This document shows positions 37,354-46,466 of a stretch of DNA of 64,000 nucleotides, in pieces. The DNA is from Leeuwenhoekiella aestuarii. GTDB lineage: Bacteria > Bacteroidota > Bacteroidia > Flavobacteriales > Flavobacteriaceae. Positions within the stretch are counted from its first letter, which is position 1; every line of letters starts with the position of its first letter. The stretch lies in the NCBI RefSeq assembly GCF_004104055.1, contig NZ_QOVJ01000007.1, positions 62,001 to 126,000 on the forward strand, written 5' to 3'. Both the position numbers and the translations under genes were made by a program. The notes below the pieces were generated by a model that searched no databases, was not told the origin of the DNA, and saw nothing but the letters and a program-made list of their open reading frames with translations.

Positions 37354-38163
37354 TTATAATTCTTTCATGTTTCGCTTTAAATACCTGATTACTAAAATAG
37401 TACCTTTTTCTTTTACAGAATGCAGACTATATTCAGCGTTAATAAGAGCTGCCCTACTTTTCATATTTACCAAACCCGAACTAACAGCTATCAAATTTAT
37501 GTCAAAGCCGATACCATTATCTTCTGCTTTTATCAAAATTTCGTGTTCACTGAACTCAAAATCTATATTTAAAAGAGATGCTTTAGCGTGTTTTATGACA
37601 TTGTTTAAAAACTCCTGTATAATTCTAAAAAGTATAAGCGCATCGTCTTGGGGTGGTTGCCAAATCGCACCTGAAGTATTAAGAGTAGTATCTAGAATCT
37701 TTAAACGTTCTAATCTGTTTAGTTCATTTTTTGTGCTTTCAATCAGCCCTATTTGATTAATTACCTCTCTATTTAAGTTGCGAGATAGCGATCGTATTTC
37801 TTGCAACGATTTACCTATTAAACCTTTAATTTCAATTAACCGTTCTTCATCTCTATAATTAGATGTATTTGTGAGAATATTGAGTTCTAAGTTTGCAACA
37901 GATAGCAATTGCCCTATGTTATCATGCAATTCCCAGCTTACATTCTTTAGCGTGGTTTCCTGTATCTCAAGCTGTGTACGTGCAACCTCTTCCTGATATC
38001 TCAAAATTGCTTCATTACGCTCTGTGATGAATTTTATTTTTCGCTTTTGAAAAACTGTAAATAAAATGAAAACTAAAATTAAAAATGCAAGCAGCACCAG
38101 TGAGCACACAAAAATGAGTAGCTCAAAAGATTCTTGTAAATCATAAAATTTTATAGGATTCAT
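37354..38163 (-). CDS. HisKA_3-type sensor histidine kinase
   Basis: 269 residues: one N-terminal membrane helix (about 14-38), a coiled linker, the dimerisation and phospho-acceptor box SWELHDNIGQLLSVANLEL (His80) and an HATPase domain (DNGIGFDINL). It lacks an extracellular sensor domain, so it may read the membrane or a partner. The membrane-protein gene directly upstream (3-bp gap) is a candidate input. It forms a pair with the NarL-type regulator. Confidence 0.92.
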   Translation of the reverse strand: MNPIKFYDLQESFELLIFVCSLVLLAFLILVFILFTVFQKRKIKFITERNEAILRYQEEVARTQLEIQETTLKNVSWELHDNIGQLLSVANLELNILTNTSNYRDEERLIEIKGLIGKSLQEIRSLSRNLNREVINQIGLIESTKNELNRLERLKILDTTLNTSGAIWQPPQDDALILFRIIQEFLNNVIKHAKASLLNIDFEFSEHEILIKAEDNGIGFDINLIAVSSGLVNMKSRAALINAEYSLHSVKEKGTILVIRYLKRNMKEL

Positions 38164-38166
38164 CGC

Positions 38167-38832
38167 TTAAAGTGAGTTGTTATCAACAGGATGCTCTATC
38201 GTAAAACGATCTGCCCTAACAAAAGCAATAGCAAAGCAACAATATTGAATACAATTGATTAAAAATAATACGATGCTTAAAATTATAGGATTCTCTTGAA
38301 GAAAAAACAAATAAGTTATATAAAACGGTAAGAATGTAACACAGTAAACTAATATGCCAAACGAAACCCAGAAATAGGGAGACTTTGTTATGTGCATCAC
38401 GACTTCTCTATTGAGCATTTCAACAAAATAAAAAGAAACTGAAATAATAAGAAATAGAGTTCCTAAAGAAAAAGAATATGTCAAATAATCTACAAGAAAC
38501 TGTTCTAAAAAAACAGCATCTATAAGCCAGAATGAAACATAAACAAAAAATAATATCTTGATTATTCTTTTGCGTATAAGAGACTTTAGTACCGAATGAT
38601 ACCACGCAATAAAAAATGCAAAGTTTACTAATACATAAACATTATAGACCGGTGTGTTTACAAATCCAAAAAGATCATAACACACACCGGCAAAAATTTC
38701 TGTTATTAGAACATAAATCAGGAAGAATAAAACATACTTAAATTTAAAATCTTTAATCTCTTTATATCTAAGAAATCCTATCACGATCGCAATAAACTCT
38801 AAATACTGAGAATATGAGCTCAATTCCTGCAT
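38167..38832 (-). CDS. Integral membrane protein of unknown function, upstream of the kinase
   Basis: 221 residues with about six or seven hydrophobic helices (LEFIAIVIGFLRY, YVLFFLIYVLITEIFAGV, VYVLVNFAFFIAWY, ILFFVYVSFWLIDAV, LGTLFLIISVSFYFV, FWVSFGILVYCVTFLPF, SIVLFLINCIQYCCFAIAF). No family is recognised. The 3-bp gap to the kinase gene and the same arrangement as sensor-kinase pairs suggest a role in signal input; that is inference. Confidence 0.78.
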   Translation of the reverse strand: MQELSSYSQYLEFIAIVIGFLRYKEIKDFKFKYVLFFLIYVLITEIFAGVCYDLFGFVNTPVYNVYVLVNFAFFIAWYHSVLKSLIRKRIIKILFFVYVSFWLIDAVFLEQFLVDYLTYSFSLGTLFLIISVSFYFVEMLNREVVMHITKSPYFWVSFGILVYCVTFLPFYITYLFFLQENPIILSIVLFLINCIQYCCFAIAFVRADRFTIEHPVDNNSL

Positions 38833-38845
38833 ATGATTCTAGCTT

Positions 38846-39352
38846 CTATTGGTAATCTTCTGGAGGTGGCTTTCTCAAGTGCCCCATATTAAGCGGTGCA
38901 ATCTCTAGATCTTCATTACTTTGTAAAAAGGAATTGTAATTTATCAATCCGGCTTTTTCAACTGTTTTCATTCCAGTAGGAACTATAAACAGTGTTGAGT
39001 AGCCTGCTACTTCCTCATTAGAATGGTCTTTAGGATAAGCACCATAATATACTCTCAATCCATTTACTTTTGATCCTTTTTCTGCTGCTTGTGATTTAGC
39101 ATAAGCTATATATTGCTCCAGATCTTCTATAGACCACCAACTCGATCTACTATCAGGCATTCCTATAGTTTTATTAATGGCATCAACTCGAGTCTCAGTA
39201 AATGTTCGGTCTAGTATTTTTGCTTCTTCAATTGAAATTACTCCCTTAGGAGGCTTTGCAGACTGGTCTTTTTGATCCATACAACCATTTGAAAGAACCA
39301 AAGTAAATGTTACCAAAACAAGCCATGTTCTGTTTAAAAGTTTACGATTCAT
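38846..39352 (-). CDS. Hypothetical lipoprotein heading the two-component operon
   Basis: 168 residues, with an N-terminal signal and lipobox VLSNGC. The mature part (GVISIEEAKILDRTFTETRVDAI, WWSIEDLEQYIAYAKSQAAEKG, GLRVYYGAYP, YSTLFIVPTG) contains no domain I can name. It is 13 bp upstream of the membrane-protein gene, so the four genes 39352 to 36664 probably form one transcript. It could be a periplasmic signal-binding component. Confidence 0.75.
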   Translation of the reverse strand: MNRKLLNRTWLVLVTFTLVLSNGCMDQKDQSAKPPKGVISIEEAKILDRTFTETRVDAINKTIGMPDSRSSWWSIEDLEQYIAYAKSQAAEKGSKVNGLRVYYGAYPKDHSNEEVAGYSTLFIVPTGMKTVEKAGLINYNSFLQSNEDLEIAPLNMGHLRKPPPEDYQ

Positions 39353-39428
39353 AATTAAAAAATAATTTAGATTTCTAAAATAAACTATTTTAAATATAAG
39401 AACCTACTATTCAATAAAATAGGGTGAA

Positions 39429-39452
39429 AACCCCCTTAATTGAGAGGGGGTT
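39429..39452. other. GC-rich hairpin in a divergent intergenic region
   Basis: AACCCCCT and GGGGGTT pair around a short A/T loop, strongly stable for this A/T-rich sequence. About 25 bp further, AAAAAGG / CCTTTTT forms a second, terminator-like hairpin (about 39466-39490). The 215-bp region between 39352 and 39568 may contain a short RNA or leader. No homology is known to me. Confidence 0.35.
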
Positions 39453-39567
39453 CTCAGGAATAAAAAAAAAGGGTTTTTAAGCAACCTTTTTCAGGTTTTT
39501 ACTTCTAATTATCAGTTACTTATAAGCATATATTTGGGTAAGACAAAAAATCAAATTCTCCATTTGT

Positions 39568-40167
39568 ATGCTTTACGAAGCCCTTGAAATATTACGTGAG
39601 CAAGTAGCGATCTATATAAATGATTCTGGTCTGGGCTCAGACAAGGTTTCTCTAGATTCTATTACTCATTTTATAGATAATCCTAATACGGATGATGAAG
39701 AGTTAGACAACAAGGTCATCTTATCACTTCTCAATCTACAGGAAGAAAGTTCTCTTAAAAATCAACGCAATTTTGCGGTTCAAAATGGGAATCCTGTCTA
39801 TAAGAACAATCCTGTACACCTTAATGCATACGTACTTTTTACATGCAATCGCAATGATTATGCATTCTCTTTGAGATCTCTGGCTGCGGTTATAGAATAC
39901 TTTCAGGGGAAGAAAATATTCAACCACAAAAACACAGTTTTTACACGCAATACCCAAATAATGCAGGCTGTAAAAGAGTTTAATTTTACCATAGAACTTT
40001 ATACTCCATCTTTTGAGGAATTAAACTACATCTGGAGTATGCTAGGTGGTAAAGCCTATCCTGCAGCAGTTTACAAAATCAATTTAATCAATATTGAAAG
40101 AGAACATATTGCAAATCAAGGCGCATTACTTACACAAATTAATACGACTTATATAGATATCAATTAA
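39568..40167 (+). CDS. Pvc16/DUF4255-type protein of a contractile injection system
   Basis: 199 residues of the DUF4255 (Pvc16 N-terminal) family, which forms the terminator cap on the tube of extracellular contractile injection systems. Landmarks: MLYEALEILREQVAIYI, VILSLLNLQEESSLKN, NPVHLNAYVLFTCNRNDYAFSLRSLAAVIEYFQGKKIF and a C-terminal WSMLGGKAYPAAVYKI. None of the sheath, tube, spike or baseplate genes are near. Its stop and the next ATG overlap (TAATG). Confidence 0.85.
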   Translation: MLYEALEILREQVAIYINDSGLGSDKVSLDSITHFIDNPNTDDEELDNKVILSLLNLQEESSLKNQRNFAVQNGNPVYKNNPVHLNAYVLFTCNRNDYAFSLRSLAAVIEYFQGKKIFNHKNTVFTRNTQIMQAVKEFNFTIELYTPSFEELNYIWSMLGGKAYPAAVYKINLINIEREHIANQGALLTQINTTYIDIN

Positions 40168-40331
40168 TGAGTGTTCAAATGATATATCGTCCACTTTTTA
40201 AGATTGATATTTATCATCACTATTTTCTAGATGATGGTACAGTTTCTTTTGATGAAAACTCTATTCTTAAACAAAAGCAACTTGCTAAATATAACTGGCA
40301 AACATTTGGTCATGTAAAACCTACTAAATAG
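40167..40331 (+). pseudogene. Truncated 54-residue ORF, remnant of a longer gene
   Basis: It starts on the TAATG overlap with the DUF4255 gene (YRPLFKIDIYHHYFLDDGTVSFDE...) and stops at TAG 40329. The reading frame of the ATPase (+2) opens one base earlier, at 40328, without any ATG, GTG or TTG until 40415. The exact abutment of two open frames suggests a frameshift or deletion scar here. I do not recognise the N-terminal fragment's family; it may be a broken injection-system gene. Confidence 0.5.
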
Positions 40332-40444
40332 GTGATGCTCAAGTAGAACAACGGGTATTTGCTTGGCAATATTTTGATGCCGAAGCTGTACTCATCAAAA
40401 ATCAAGTTATTCAATTGAAAAAACCTCTTCAGGAAGAACCTATA

Positions 40445-41308
40445 ATGAGTGGACAACTCGTTTTAGAAACAGACTATGTACAGCTTCTAATTACAGGAAA
40501 AATACCAGACCCTGAATTGAGTATAGAATTCCCTGCTAAAAAATTAGAAACAACGCTCACGTGGGATGATCTTATTTTAGCTGAAAAAACAAAAAGGGAG
40601 ATTGAAGAATTAGAGATCTGGTTAAAACACAATCAAACACTTAGCGAGAAACACGATAATCGTAAAAAATTTAAGCCTGGTTATACTGCTTTATTTTATG
40701 GCCCACCGGGAACAGGAAAAACTCTAACAGCAAGTCTCCTTGGGAAATATACCGGTAAGCCGGTATATCGTATAGACCTCTCTGTTGCCGTTTCTAAGTT
40801 TATAGGAGAAACCGAAAAAAACCTTTCTAAACTTTTTGACCGTGCACGCTACAAAGAATGGATCCTCTTTTTTGATGAAGCTGACGCTATTTTCGGAAAA
40901 CGTACTCAAGTACGTGACGCTCACGATAAGTATGCAAATCAAGAAGTTTCTTATTTGCTACAGCGACTTGAAGAACACCCGGGATTAGTAATTTTAGCTT
41001 CTAATTTTAAATCAAACATAGATGCAGCCTTTACACGCAGGTTTCAGTCTATAATACACTATACCACGCCAGATTATATATCAAGACTTAAACTTTGGCA
41101 AAATTCTTTACCTAACAAGTTGAGTTTTAGCAAAGAAGTAGATTTATCACTAATGGCTAAAACGTATGACATCACCGGCGCTAATATTAATAATGTTATG
41201 CACTATTGTTGTCTTCAAGCTTTAAACAACAAAACAAGTAAGATTACTCATTCAAACATTATTAAAGGTCTTAAACGCGAATATCTTAAAGAAGATAAAA
41301 TGTTTTAA
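40445..41308 (+). CDS. Contractile-injection-system AAA+ ATPase, N-terminally truncated
   Basis: About 287 residues from ATG 40445 (AGGAAG 8 bp upstream), or 297 from TTG 40415. The AAA module is complete: Walker A YGPPGTGKTLTA, Walker B WILFFDEADAIFGKR, sensor/second region (EVSYLLQRLEEHPGLVILASN) and arginine finger FTRRFQSI. The short lead LETDYVQLLITGKIPDPELSIEFPAKKLETTLTWDDLILA matches the region before the AAA domain in these ATPases, but the normal roughly 130-residue N-terminal part is missing. Coding potential continues back to 40328 (QRVFAWQYFDAEAVL), consistent with truncation by deletion. It may still be expressed. Confidence 0.72.
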   Translation: MSGQLVLETDYVQLLITGKIPDPELSIEFPAKKLETTLTWDDLILAEKTKREIEELEIWLKHNQTLSEKHDNRKKFKPGYTALFYGPPGTGKTLTASLLGKYTGKPVYRIDLSVAVSKFIGETEKNLSKLFDRARYKEWILFFDEADAIFGKRTQVRDAHDKYANQEVSYLLQRLEEHPGLVILASNFKSNIDAAFTRRFQSIIHYTTPDYISRLKLWQNSLPNKLSFSKEVDLSLMAKTYDITGANINNVMHYCCLQALNNKTSKITHSNIIKGLKREYLKEDKMF

Positions 41309-41439
41309 GATCAATAAAACTTTTAAAGTCTAGTAGTATATATACAGTTTCAAAAAAAGCTCCATTAAAACTGAGATTTTAAATAAGTAATTATAGTATA
41401 CTAAAAAATATATTGATGAATGTGTAGCTAGGTGTATCG

Positions 41440-41976
41440 CTAGATAAAAAAAGAATTAGCATTCTCCTTTAAAAAGTGAAGGGCTTTAGACATTTGATTT
41501 TCTACAGTCTTTATTGAAATCCCCAAGTCAACAGCAATTTCTTTATACTTTTTTTTCTGAATCTTATTTTTAATAAAAACCTCTTTGCACCGTGGTGGTA
41601 GCTTATCTATAAGATTATTTAGCTTTTCTAAATCGCGATCTCTTTCACTAGTATCCTCTTTTTGCGCACTTGCGATAACCTCCCATCGAATATTATCAAG
41701 AAAATCAAACTTTATCTTTTGTTTTCTTATATGTTGTAAGAATTGATTGTGACAAGAACGGAATAAATAGCTCTTTAATGAAGTCGTTATTAAAATTGTG
41801 TCTCTTTTCTCCCAAAAATTAATCATCGTCTCCTGTACTATGTCCTCTGCCAGACTGGGATCATTACAAAGTTTTAATACGTAATTACACAACCATGTAT
41901 AATATGTTGAAAACAAATATTTATACGCAGCAGTATCTCCTTTACGTAACTTTTTTAATAATTTTTTATCGTCCAT
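41440..41976 (-). CDS. ECF RNA polymerase sigma factor (Bacteroidota type)
   Basis: 178 residues with region 2 (LFSTYYTWLCNYVLKLCNDPSLAEDIVQETMINFWEKRD) and region 4 (DKLPPRCKEVFIKNKIQKKKYKEIAVDLGISIKTVENQMSKAL), as in FecI-like sigma factors. It is divergent from the FecR-like anti-sigma gene, sharing a 98-bp promoter region. That is unusual, since sigma and FecR genes are usually co-directional. It should transcribe the downstream TonB-receptor operon. Confidence 0.93.
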   Translation of the reverse strand: MDDKKLLKKLRKGDTAAYKYLFSTYYTWLCNYVLKLCNDPSLAEDIVQETMINFWEKRDTILITTSLKSYLFRSCHNQFLQHIRKQKIKFDFLDNIRWEVIASAQKEDTSERDRDLEKLNNLIDKLPPRCKEVFIKNKIQKKKYKEIAVDLGISIKTVENQMSKALHFLKENANSFFI

Positions 41977-42028
41977 TTAGTATATCATAATTTCTAAATT
42001 AATAAAAATTTAAAATAGATAGGGGTTT

Positions 42029-42059
42029 TTTGTCAAAATTGTATCATATAGTTGACAAA
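42029..42059. promoter_or_regulatory. 8-bp inverted repeat between sigma and anti-sigma genes
   Basis: TTTGTCAA (42029-42036) and TTGACAAA (42052-42059) form perfect 8-bp arms 15 bp apart, 16 bp before the anti-sigma start. A candidate operator or a symmetric divergent promoter; the TTTG at the edge could itself be a -33 box. Confidence 0.4.
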
Positions 42060-42074
42060 CTGACTATATCAACA

Positions 42075-43238
42075 ATGAAATCAGAAATAATACTTATCGA
42101 TAAGTTTTTAAAAGGGACTATTTCCAGTAAGGAAAAGCTTGAATTAAAAAAATGGGTTCTTGAAGATCCTGATCATTTAGAGCTCTTTAAAAAGAAGATA
42201 GAAAAATATAATCCGGATAGCTCGATAAATTTTGACGCCGAAAAGGCTTATCAAAAATTTATAACAGCTACAAAAGCTAAGAAGCAAACACCTAGATTAG
42301 CGTATCGCATACTAAAGTATGCTGCCATCTTTGGTTTGTTATTTACAATAGGTTATCAAGTGAATGAGTACACTAACGAAGAATTTGTAAATGGGCAAGT
42401 GGCGAAACCTGAAAATGCTTTTGATTCAACAGATCAAATTGTCATAACACTTGCTGATGGTTCCCAAAGAGTGCTGAGTGCAAAAGATGAGAACCAGATT
42501 AGAGATAAAAACGGAAACATCGTTGCTAAGAATAACAATAATTCCCTGTCGTTCGTATCAAATGAATCTTCAACTTCAGAAGAGTTAATTTACAACGAAA
42601 TATATATTCCCTACGGCGAAAAATTTAAGATCGTCTTGTCAGATGGCACAACAGTACATCTAAATTCTGGTTCCAAGTTGCGTTTTCCGCAGCAATTTGT
42701 GAATTCAACAGCAGAGCGAAAAGTATTCCTCGAGGGCGAAGGTTTCTTTGAGGTGACCAAAAATGCTAAAAAGCCTTTCATTGTTAATGCGAATGATATA
42801 GACGTTAAAGTTTTAGGAACCAAATTCAATCTTTCATCATATGATACTAACGAGTCTGTAACTGCGACGTTGGTGGAGGGAGCCGTAAGTGTTTATAGAA
42901 ATAGTGCTCCGGAAGAAGAATTGAGATTATCCCCAAGCTATCAGGCTTCTTATAATAAAAAGGATGGCAAGCTTGATAAAGCCGTGGTAGATACAGAAAT
43001 CTATACCGCCTGGATGCAGGACAAATTAATTGTAAATAATCTAAAATTTTCAGAAATCCTGGTAAAACTGGAGCGCCTTTACGATGTGAAATTCATCAAT
43101 AAAGCTAAAAATCTGGATGATGAAGTTTTTAAAGGAGAATTTAATAACGAGGACTTGGAAACAGTCTTAAAGACCATTGCGTTAAGCACACCGTTCAACT
43201 ATGAAAAAAACAATAATGTTATAACAATATCTAATTAG
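42075..43238 (+). CDS. FecR-family anti-sigma factor
   Basis: 387 residues from ATG 42075 (KSEIILIDKFLKGTISSKEKLELKKW is the usual start of the cytoplasmic domain). A membrane helix follows (about 90-107), then FecR (IYIPYGEKFKIVLSDGTTVHLNSGSKLRFP... RKVFLEGEGFFEVTKNAKKPF, VKVLGTKFNLSSY) and a C-terminal STN-like segment (LERLYDVKFINKAK). It relays ligand binding by the TonB receptor to the sigma factor. An upstream TTG at 42030 in the same frame is less likely. Confidence 0.93.
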   Translation: MKSEIILIDKFLKGTISSKEKLELKKWVLEDPDHLELFKKKIEKYNPDSSINFDAEKAYQKFITATKAKKQTPRLAYRILKYAAIFGLLFTIGYQVNEYTNEEFVNGQVAKPENAFDSTDQIVITLADGSQRVLSAKDENQIRDKNGNIVAKNNNNSLSFVSNESSTSEELIYNEIYIPYGEKFKIVLSDGTTVHLNSGSKLRFPQQFVNSTAERKVFLEGEGFFEVTKNAKKPFIVNANDIDVKVLGTKFNLSSYDTNESVTATLVEGAVSVYRNSAPEEELRLSPSYQASYNKKDGKLDKAVVDTEIYTAWMQDKLIVNNLKFSEILVKLERLYDVKFINKAKNLDDEVFKGEFNNEDLETVLKTIALSTPFNYEKNNNVITISN

Positions 43239-43244
43239 AAAAGA

Positions 43245-43275
43245 AAAAGGAAGTGCTGCGAACACCCCCTTTTTT
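43245..43275 (+). terminator. Imperfect terminator or attenuator after the anti-sigma gene
   Basis: AAAAGG and CCTTTT pair around an inner GTG/CAC stem with an internal mismatch and a 7-base loop, ending in a T run. It lies just after the stop at 43238 and before the TonB-receptor gene, which probably has its own sigma-dependent promoter. Confidence 0.45.
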
Positions 43276-43324
43276 ATAATAGATCATCAGTAATAATTCT
43301 AACAATCTAAACACACCTAAAATT

Positions 43325-46300
43325 ATGAAAAATCATGGAAGAAACCTTGTTCTTCTAAAACAGGAACTTGGAAAAAAAATGAACTTTAAAATGAAAATAA
43401 GTTTAGTCTTAACATTTTTTGCTTTATTTCAATTATCTGCAAATACGGTTTTATCACAAGATAAAATTGAATTTGATGTCAAAGAGGTTCAGCTGCAAAA
43501 AGTATTGGATGAGATTGAGTCACAATCTGATTACAGTTTTTTTTACAACGTCAACGAAATCGATGTAGCTAGGAAAATTTCTTATTCTGCTAAGAAAGAG
43601 AATATTGAGAATGTGCTTAAAAATCTTTCTGATATAGCCCATTTTAATTTTGTCTTCAACGGAAAGCAAATTGTCCTGACCAAAAAAGAACAGTTCAGTT
43701 CTAATCCTGTTTCAATGCAATCTGTTGTAAATGGAGTAGTCAAAGACGATGGAGGATACCCGTTGCCTGGAGCTAATATCCTGGTTAAAGGAACCACCAT
43801 AGGTGCTACAACAGATTTTGATGGAAATTTTACAATTGAGGTTCCCGCAGATAAGAATATTCTGGTAATATCTTATGTAGGCTTTAAAACAACTGAAGTA
43901 GACATTACGGGTAAAAACACGATTGATATTCAATTAGAAGCCGCTGCTGCCCAACTTGACGATGTTGTTCTTGTAGGATCAAGAGGTAAACCCAGAACAG
44001 ATGTTAACCGTCCGGTACCGGTAGACGTGGTAGAGGCTAAAGAATTGGCTCTGACAGGTCAAACAGATTTAGGTCAGCAAATTCAATTCTCTTCCCCATC
44101 ATTCAACTCTGCAAAATATGGTGTTAACGGTACCACAAACTATGCAGAACCTGCAACTTTAAAAGGGATGTCTCCTGACCAATCTTTAGTATTAATCAAT
44201 GGGAAAAGAAGACATCAGTTTTCAACACTGAATTTAAATGTTTCTCCAGGTTTAGGTACCATTGTTACAGATATCAACTCCATCCCATCTGGTGCGCTTA
44301 GCAGAATTGAAGTATTGCGTGACGGTGGAGCTGCACAGTACGGTTCAGACGCAATATCAGGTATAATCAATTTAAACTTAAATAAATCAGTAGGAGAAGG
44401 TACGTATATTGGTACAGCTGGTATTCATAAGGAAGGCGATGGTGTTACTTTTAAGCACAGTATCAATTACGGTTTTGGTTTAGGTAAAGAGGGTAGTTAT
44501 TTAAACACAACCTTAGAGATGTTTACCTTTTCTGGAACTAACAGGTCTGATACTTATACAGGAAGAATATATCCCGTTACACCAGATGACTACGATCAAA
44601 CGGGCCCTACTCCAGACTTTCCGTATGATACAGCTAATCCAAGAGAAGATAGAGGTTATTACCCACAGGGAGATGTTGTTGTAGGTAATTATGGTTCAAA
44701 TGAGAATGATACTTATCAGGCATTTTACAACGCAGGATTGCCAATAGGTACAAAAGATTGGAAATTATACAGTTTTGGAGGAGTATCAAGAAAAGATATT
44801 TTAGCCTACGGTTTTTTTAGAGCACCTTCCAATTTTGGAAATTCGGCTTTAGGTATTTTTCCTGATGGTTTTGTACCAGAACTTCCAGGTTCTTCTGTAG
44901 ATGTTTCAACCGTGGTAGGTGTAGATAGAGTTACACGAGAAGGTTGGAACTATGACTTAAGCCTTAGTTACGGTAGAAACTATCTGGATCTTTTTGCTAA
45001 TAACACGGTGAATCCCTCGATGGGTACTGCATCACCCACAGAATTTAAAGTGGGAAGGTATGACTTTAGACAAACAATAGGTGAATTCAACATGTCTAAA
45101 GCGCTTAGCGAAACCTTTAACTTAGCCTTTGGAACACAGTATCGTACAGATAGATTTTTGTTAAAGCAAGGTTCTCCCGAATCCTTTGAAGTTGGACCGT
45201 TAGCAACAGAAGGTAAAGCAATAGGATCAAGTGCAAGACCAGGTATCGCAGATATTGATGAAAATGATTTATCAAGAAGCAATTTTGCTATGTACGTTGA
45301 CGTCGAAAAAGATTTTTCTGAAAAGTTATTAGTTGCAGCAGCTGTTCGTTATGAAAATTACAGTGATTTTGGAGGTAACTTATCCGGTAAACTGGCAGGG
45401 CGTTATAAATTAACTGAAAACCTAGCATTAAGAGGTTCTTACAACAGAGGTTTTAGAGCTCCATCTGTAGCACAGATAGGTAACCGGGTAAATACGTCTA
45501 CAGTACAAAATGATGTAATCGTGATTACTAAGCAAGTATCTAGTGACGACCCTAGATTGGCTCAATTAGGTGTTAAAGATCCAGAGGCAGAAATTTCAAA
45601 TAACTATAACGTAGGTGTTACTGCTAAATTACTTGGAGGTAAGTTACTGTTTACTGCAGATGCTTTCCGCATAGATATTAATGATCGAATTGTTATTACC
45701 GAAAGATTGGATACAGGTGATTTTCCAGCAGTTGCTGCGCTGTTTCCCGAAGCGAGTGAAATTCGTTTCTTCACAAATGCAATTAGTACCAAAACAACCG
45801 GTGTAGATATTGTAGCAGCTTACAAAGAGCGATTTTCAGAGAAAAGTAATTTCTCAGGGAGTTTAGCTTTGACCTTAAACCAAACAGAGGTTGTAAGTCA
45901 ACAAGCTGCACCTGCTGAGCTTACCGCTGGCGGTGATCCTGATTTTAAACTACTAGGTGAGGTTGCAACCCAATTAATAGAAGTAGCACAGCCACGATAC
46001 AAACTTTTGGCCAGCCTTAATTACAATACAGGTAGATTTGGTTTTATAGGTCGTATGACACACTTTGGAGAAGTTCAGGCAGCAAGTGGTGGTTTATCCC
46101 TGGAAGATCCTAACGTAATTGAAAGTGATTCGGGAGATAGACTAGTACAGGTATTTAGTGATAAAGCGCTAGTCGATTTATCAATCTCATTTAGATTTAG
46201 TGACAATTTCACATGGTCTATAGGTAGCAACAATATTTTTGATACGTATCCAGATAAGTGGAATAACACAAGAGATGGTGCTATAGGTCAGGCCTCTAAC

Positions 46301-46393
46301 TATTCAAGTGGTCAGATCCCATATTCTAGAAATTCAAATCAGTTTGGATTTAATGGAGCATACTATTATACAAGTTTGAACATTAATTTTTAA
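43325..46393 (+). CDS. TonB-dependent receptor with signalling STN domain
   Basis: 1022 residues: a long leader with signal peptide (MKISLVLTFFALFQLSANTVLS), an STN domain (about 45-115, IEFDVKEVQLQKVLDEIESQSDYSFFYNVNEID...), a carboxypeptidase-like domain (about 130-205), a plug (FSSPSFNSAKYGVNGTTNYAEPATLKGMSPDQSLVLINGKRRHQ... DGGAAQYGSDAISG) and a barrel ending YYTSLNINF. The STN domain is used in FecA-type sensing through FecR and the sigma factor encoded upstream. There is no SusD partner, so a small ligand, not a polymer, is likely. The downstream genes suggest a carboxylic acid. Confidence 0.92.
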   Translation: MKNHGRNLVLLKQELGKKMNFKMKISLVLTFFALFQLSANTVLSQDKIEFDVKEVQLQKVLDEIESQSDYSFFYNVNEIDVARKISYSAKKENIENVLKNLSDIAHFNFVFNGKQIVLTKKEQFSSNPVSMQSVVNGVVKDDGGYPLPGANILVKGTTIGATTDFDGNFTIEVPADKNILVISYVGFKTTEVDITGKNTIDIQLEAAAAQLDDVVLVGSRGKPRTDVNRPVPVDVVEAKELALTGQTDLGQQIQFSSPSFNSAKYGVNGTTNYAEPATLKGMSPDQSLVLINGKRRHQFSTLNLNVSPGLGTIVTDINSIPSGALSRIEVLRDGGAAQYGSDAISGIINLNLNKSVGEGTYIGTAGIHKEGDGVTFKHSINYGFGLGKEGSYLNTTLEMFTFSGTNRSDTYTGRIYPVTPDDYDQTGPTPDFPYDTANPREDRGYYPQGDVVVGNYGSNENDTYQAFYNAGLPIGTKDWKLYSFGGVSRKDILAYGFFRAPSNFGNSALGIFPDGFVPELPGSSVDVSTVVGVDRVTREGWNYDLSLSYGRNYLDLFANNTVNPSMGTASPTEFKVGRYDFRQTIGEFNMSKALSETFNLAFGTQYRTDRFLLKQGSPESFEVGPLATEGKAIGSSARPGIADIDENDLSRSNFAMYVDVEKDFSEKLLVAAAVRYENYSDFGGNLSGKLAGRYKLTENLALRGSYNRGFRAPSVAQIGNRVNTSTVQNDVIVITKQVSSDDPRLAQLGVKDPEAEISNNYNVGVTAKLLGGKLLFTADAFRIDINDRIVITERLDTGDFPAVAALFPEASEIRFFTNAISTKTTGVDIVAAYKERFSEKSNFSGSLALTLNQTEVVSQQAAPAELTAGGDPDFKLLGEVATQLIEVAQPRYKLLASLNYNTGRFGFIGRMTHFGEVQAASGGLSLEDPNVIESDSGDRLVQVFSDKALVDLSISFRFSDNFTWSIGSNNIFDTYPDKWNNTRDGAIGQASNYSSGQIPYSRNSNQFGFNGAYYYTSLNINF

Positions 46394-46432
46394 AAATTCT
46401 AATTGCGTTGTTTGAGTTAGATTGTTTGTAGA

Positions 46433-46456
46433 AAGTGGCTCCTACGGGGGCCACTT
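46433..46456 (+). terminator. Hairpin between the receptor and transporter genes
   Basis: A 7-bp stem AAGTGGC / GCCACTT with a 10-base G/C-rich loop lies 40 bp after the receptor stop, followed by CTTTAAAATT. The T run is weak, so it may attenuate rather than stop transcription into the transporter genes. Confidence 0.45.
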
Positions 46457-46466
46457 CTTTAAAATT

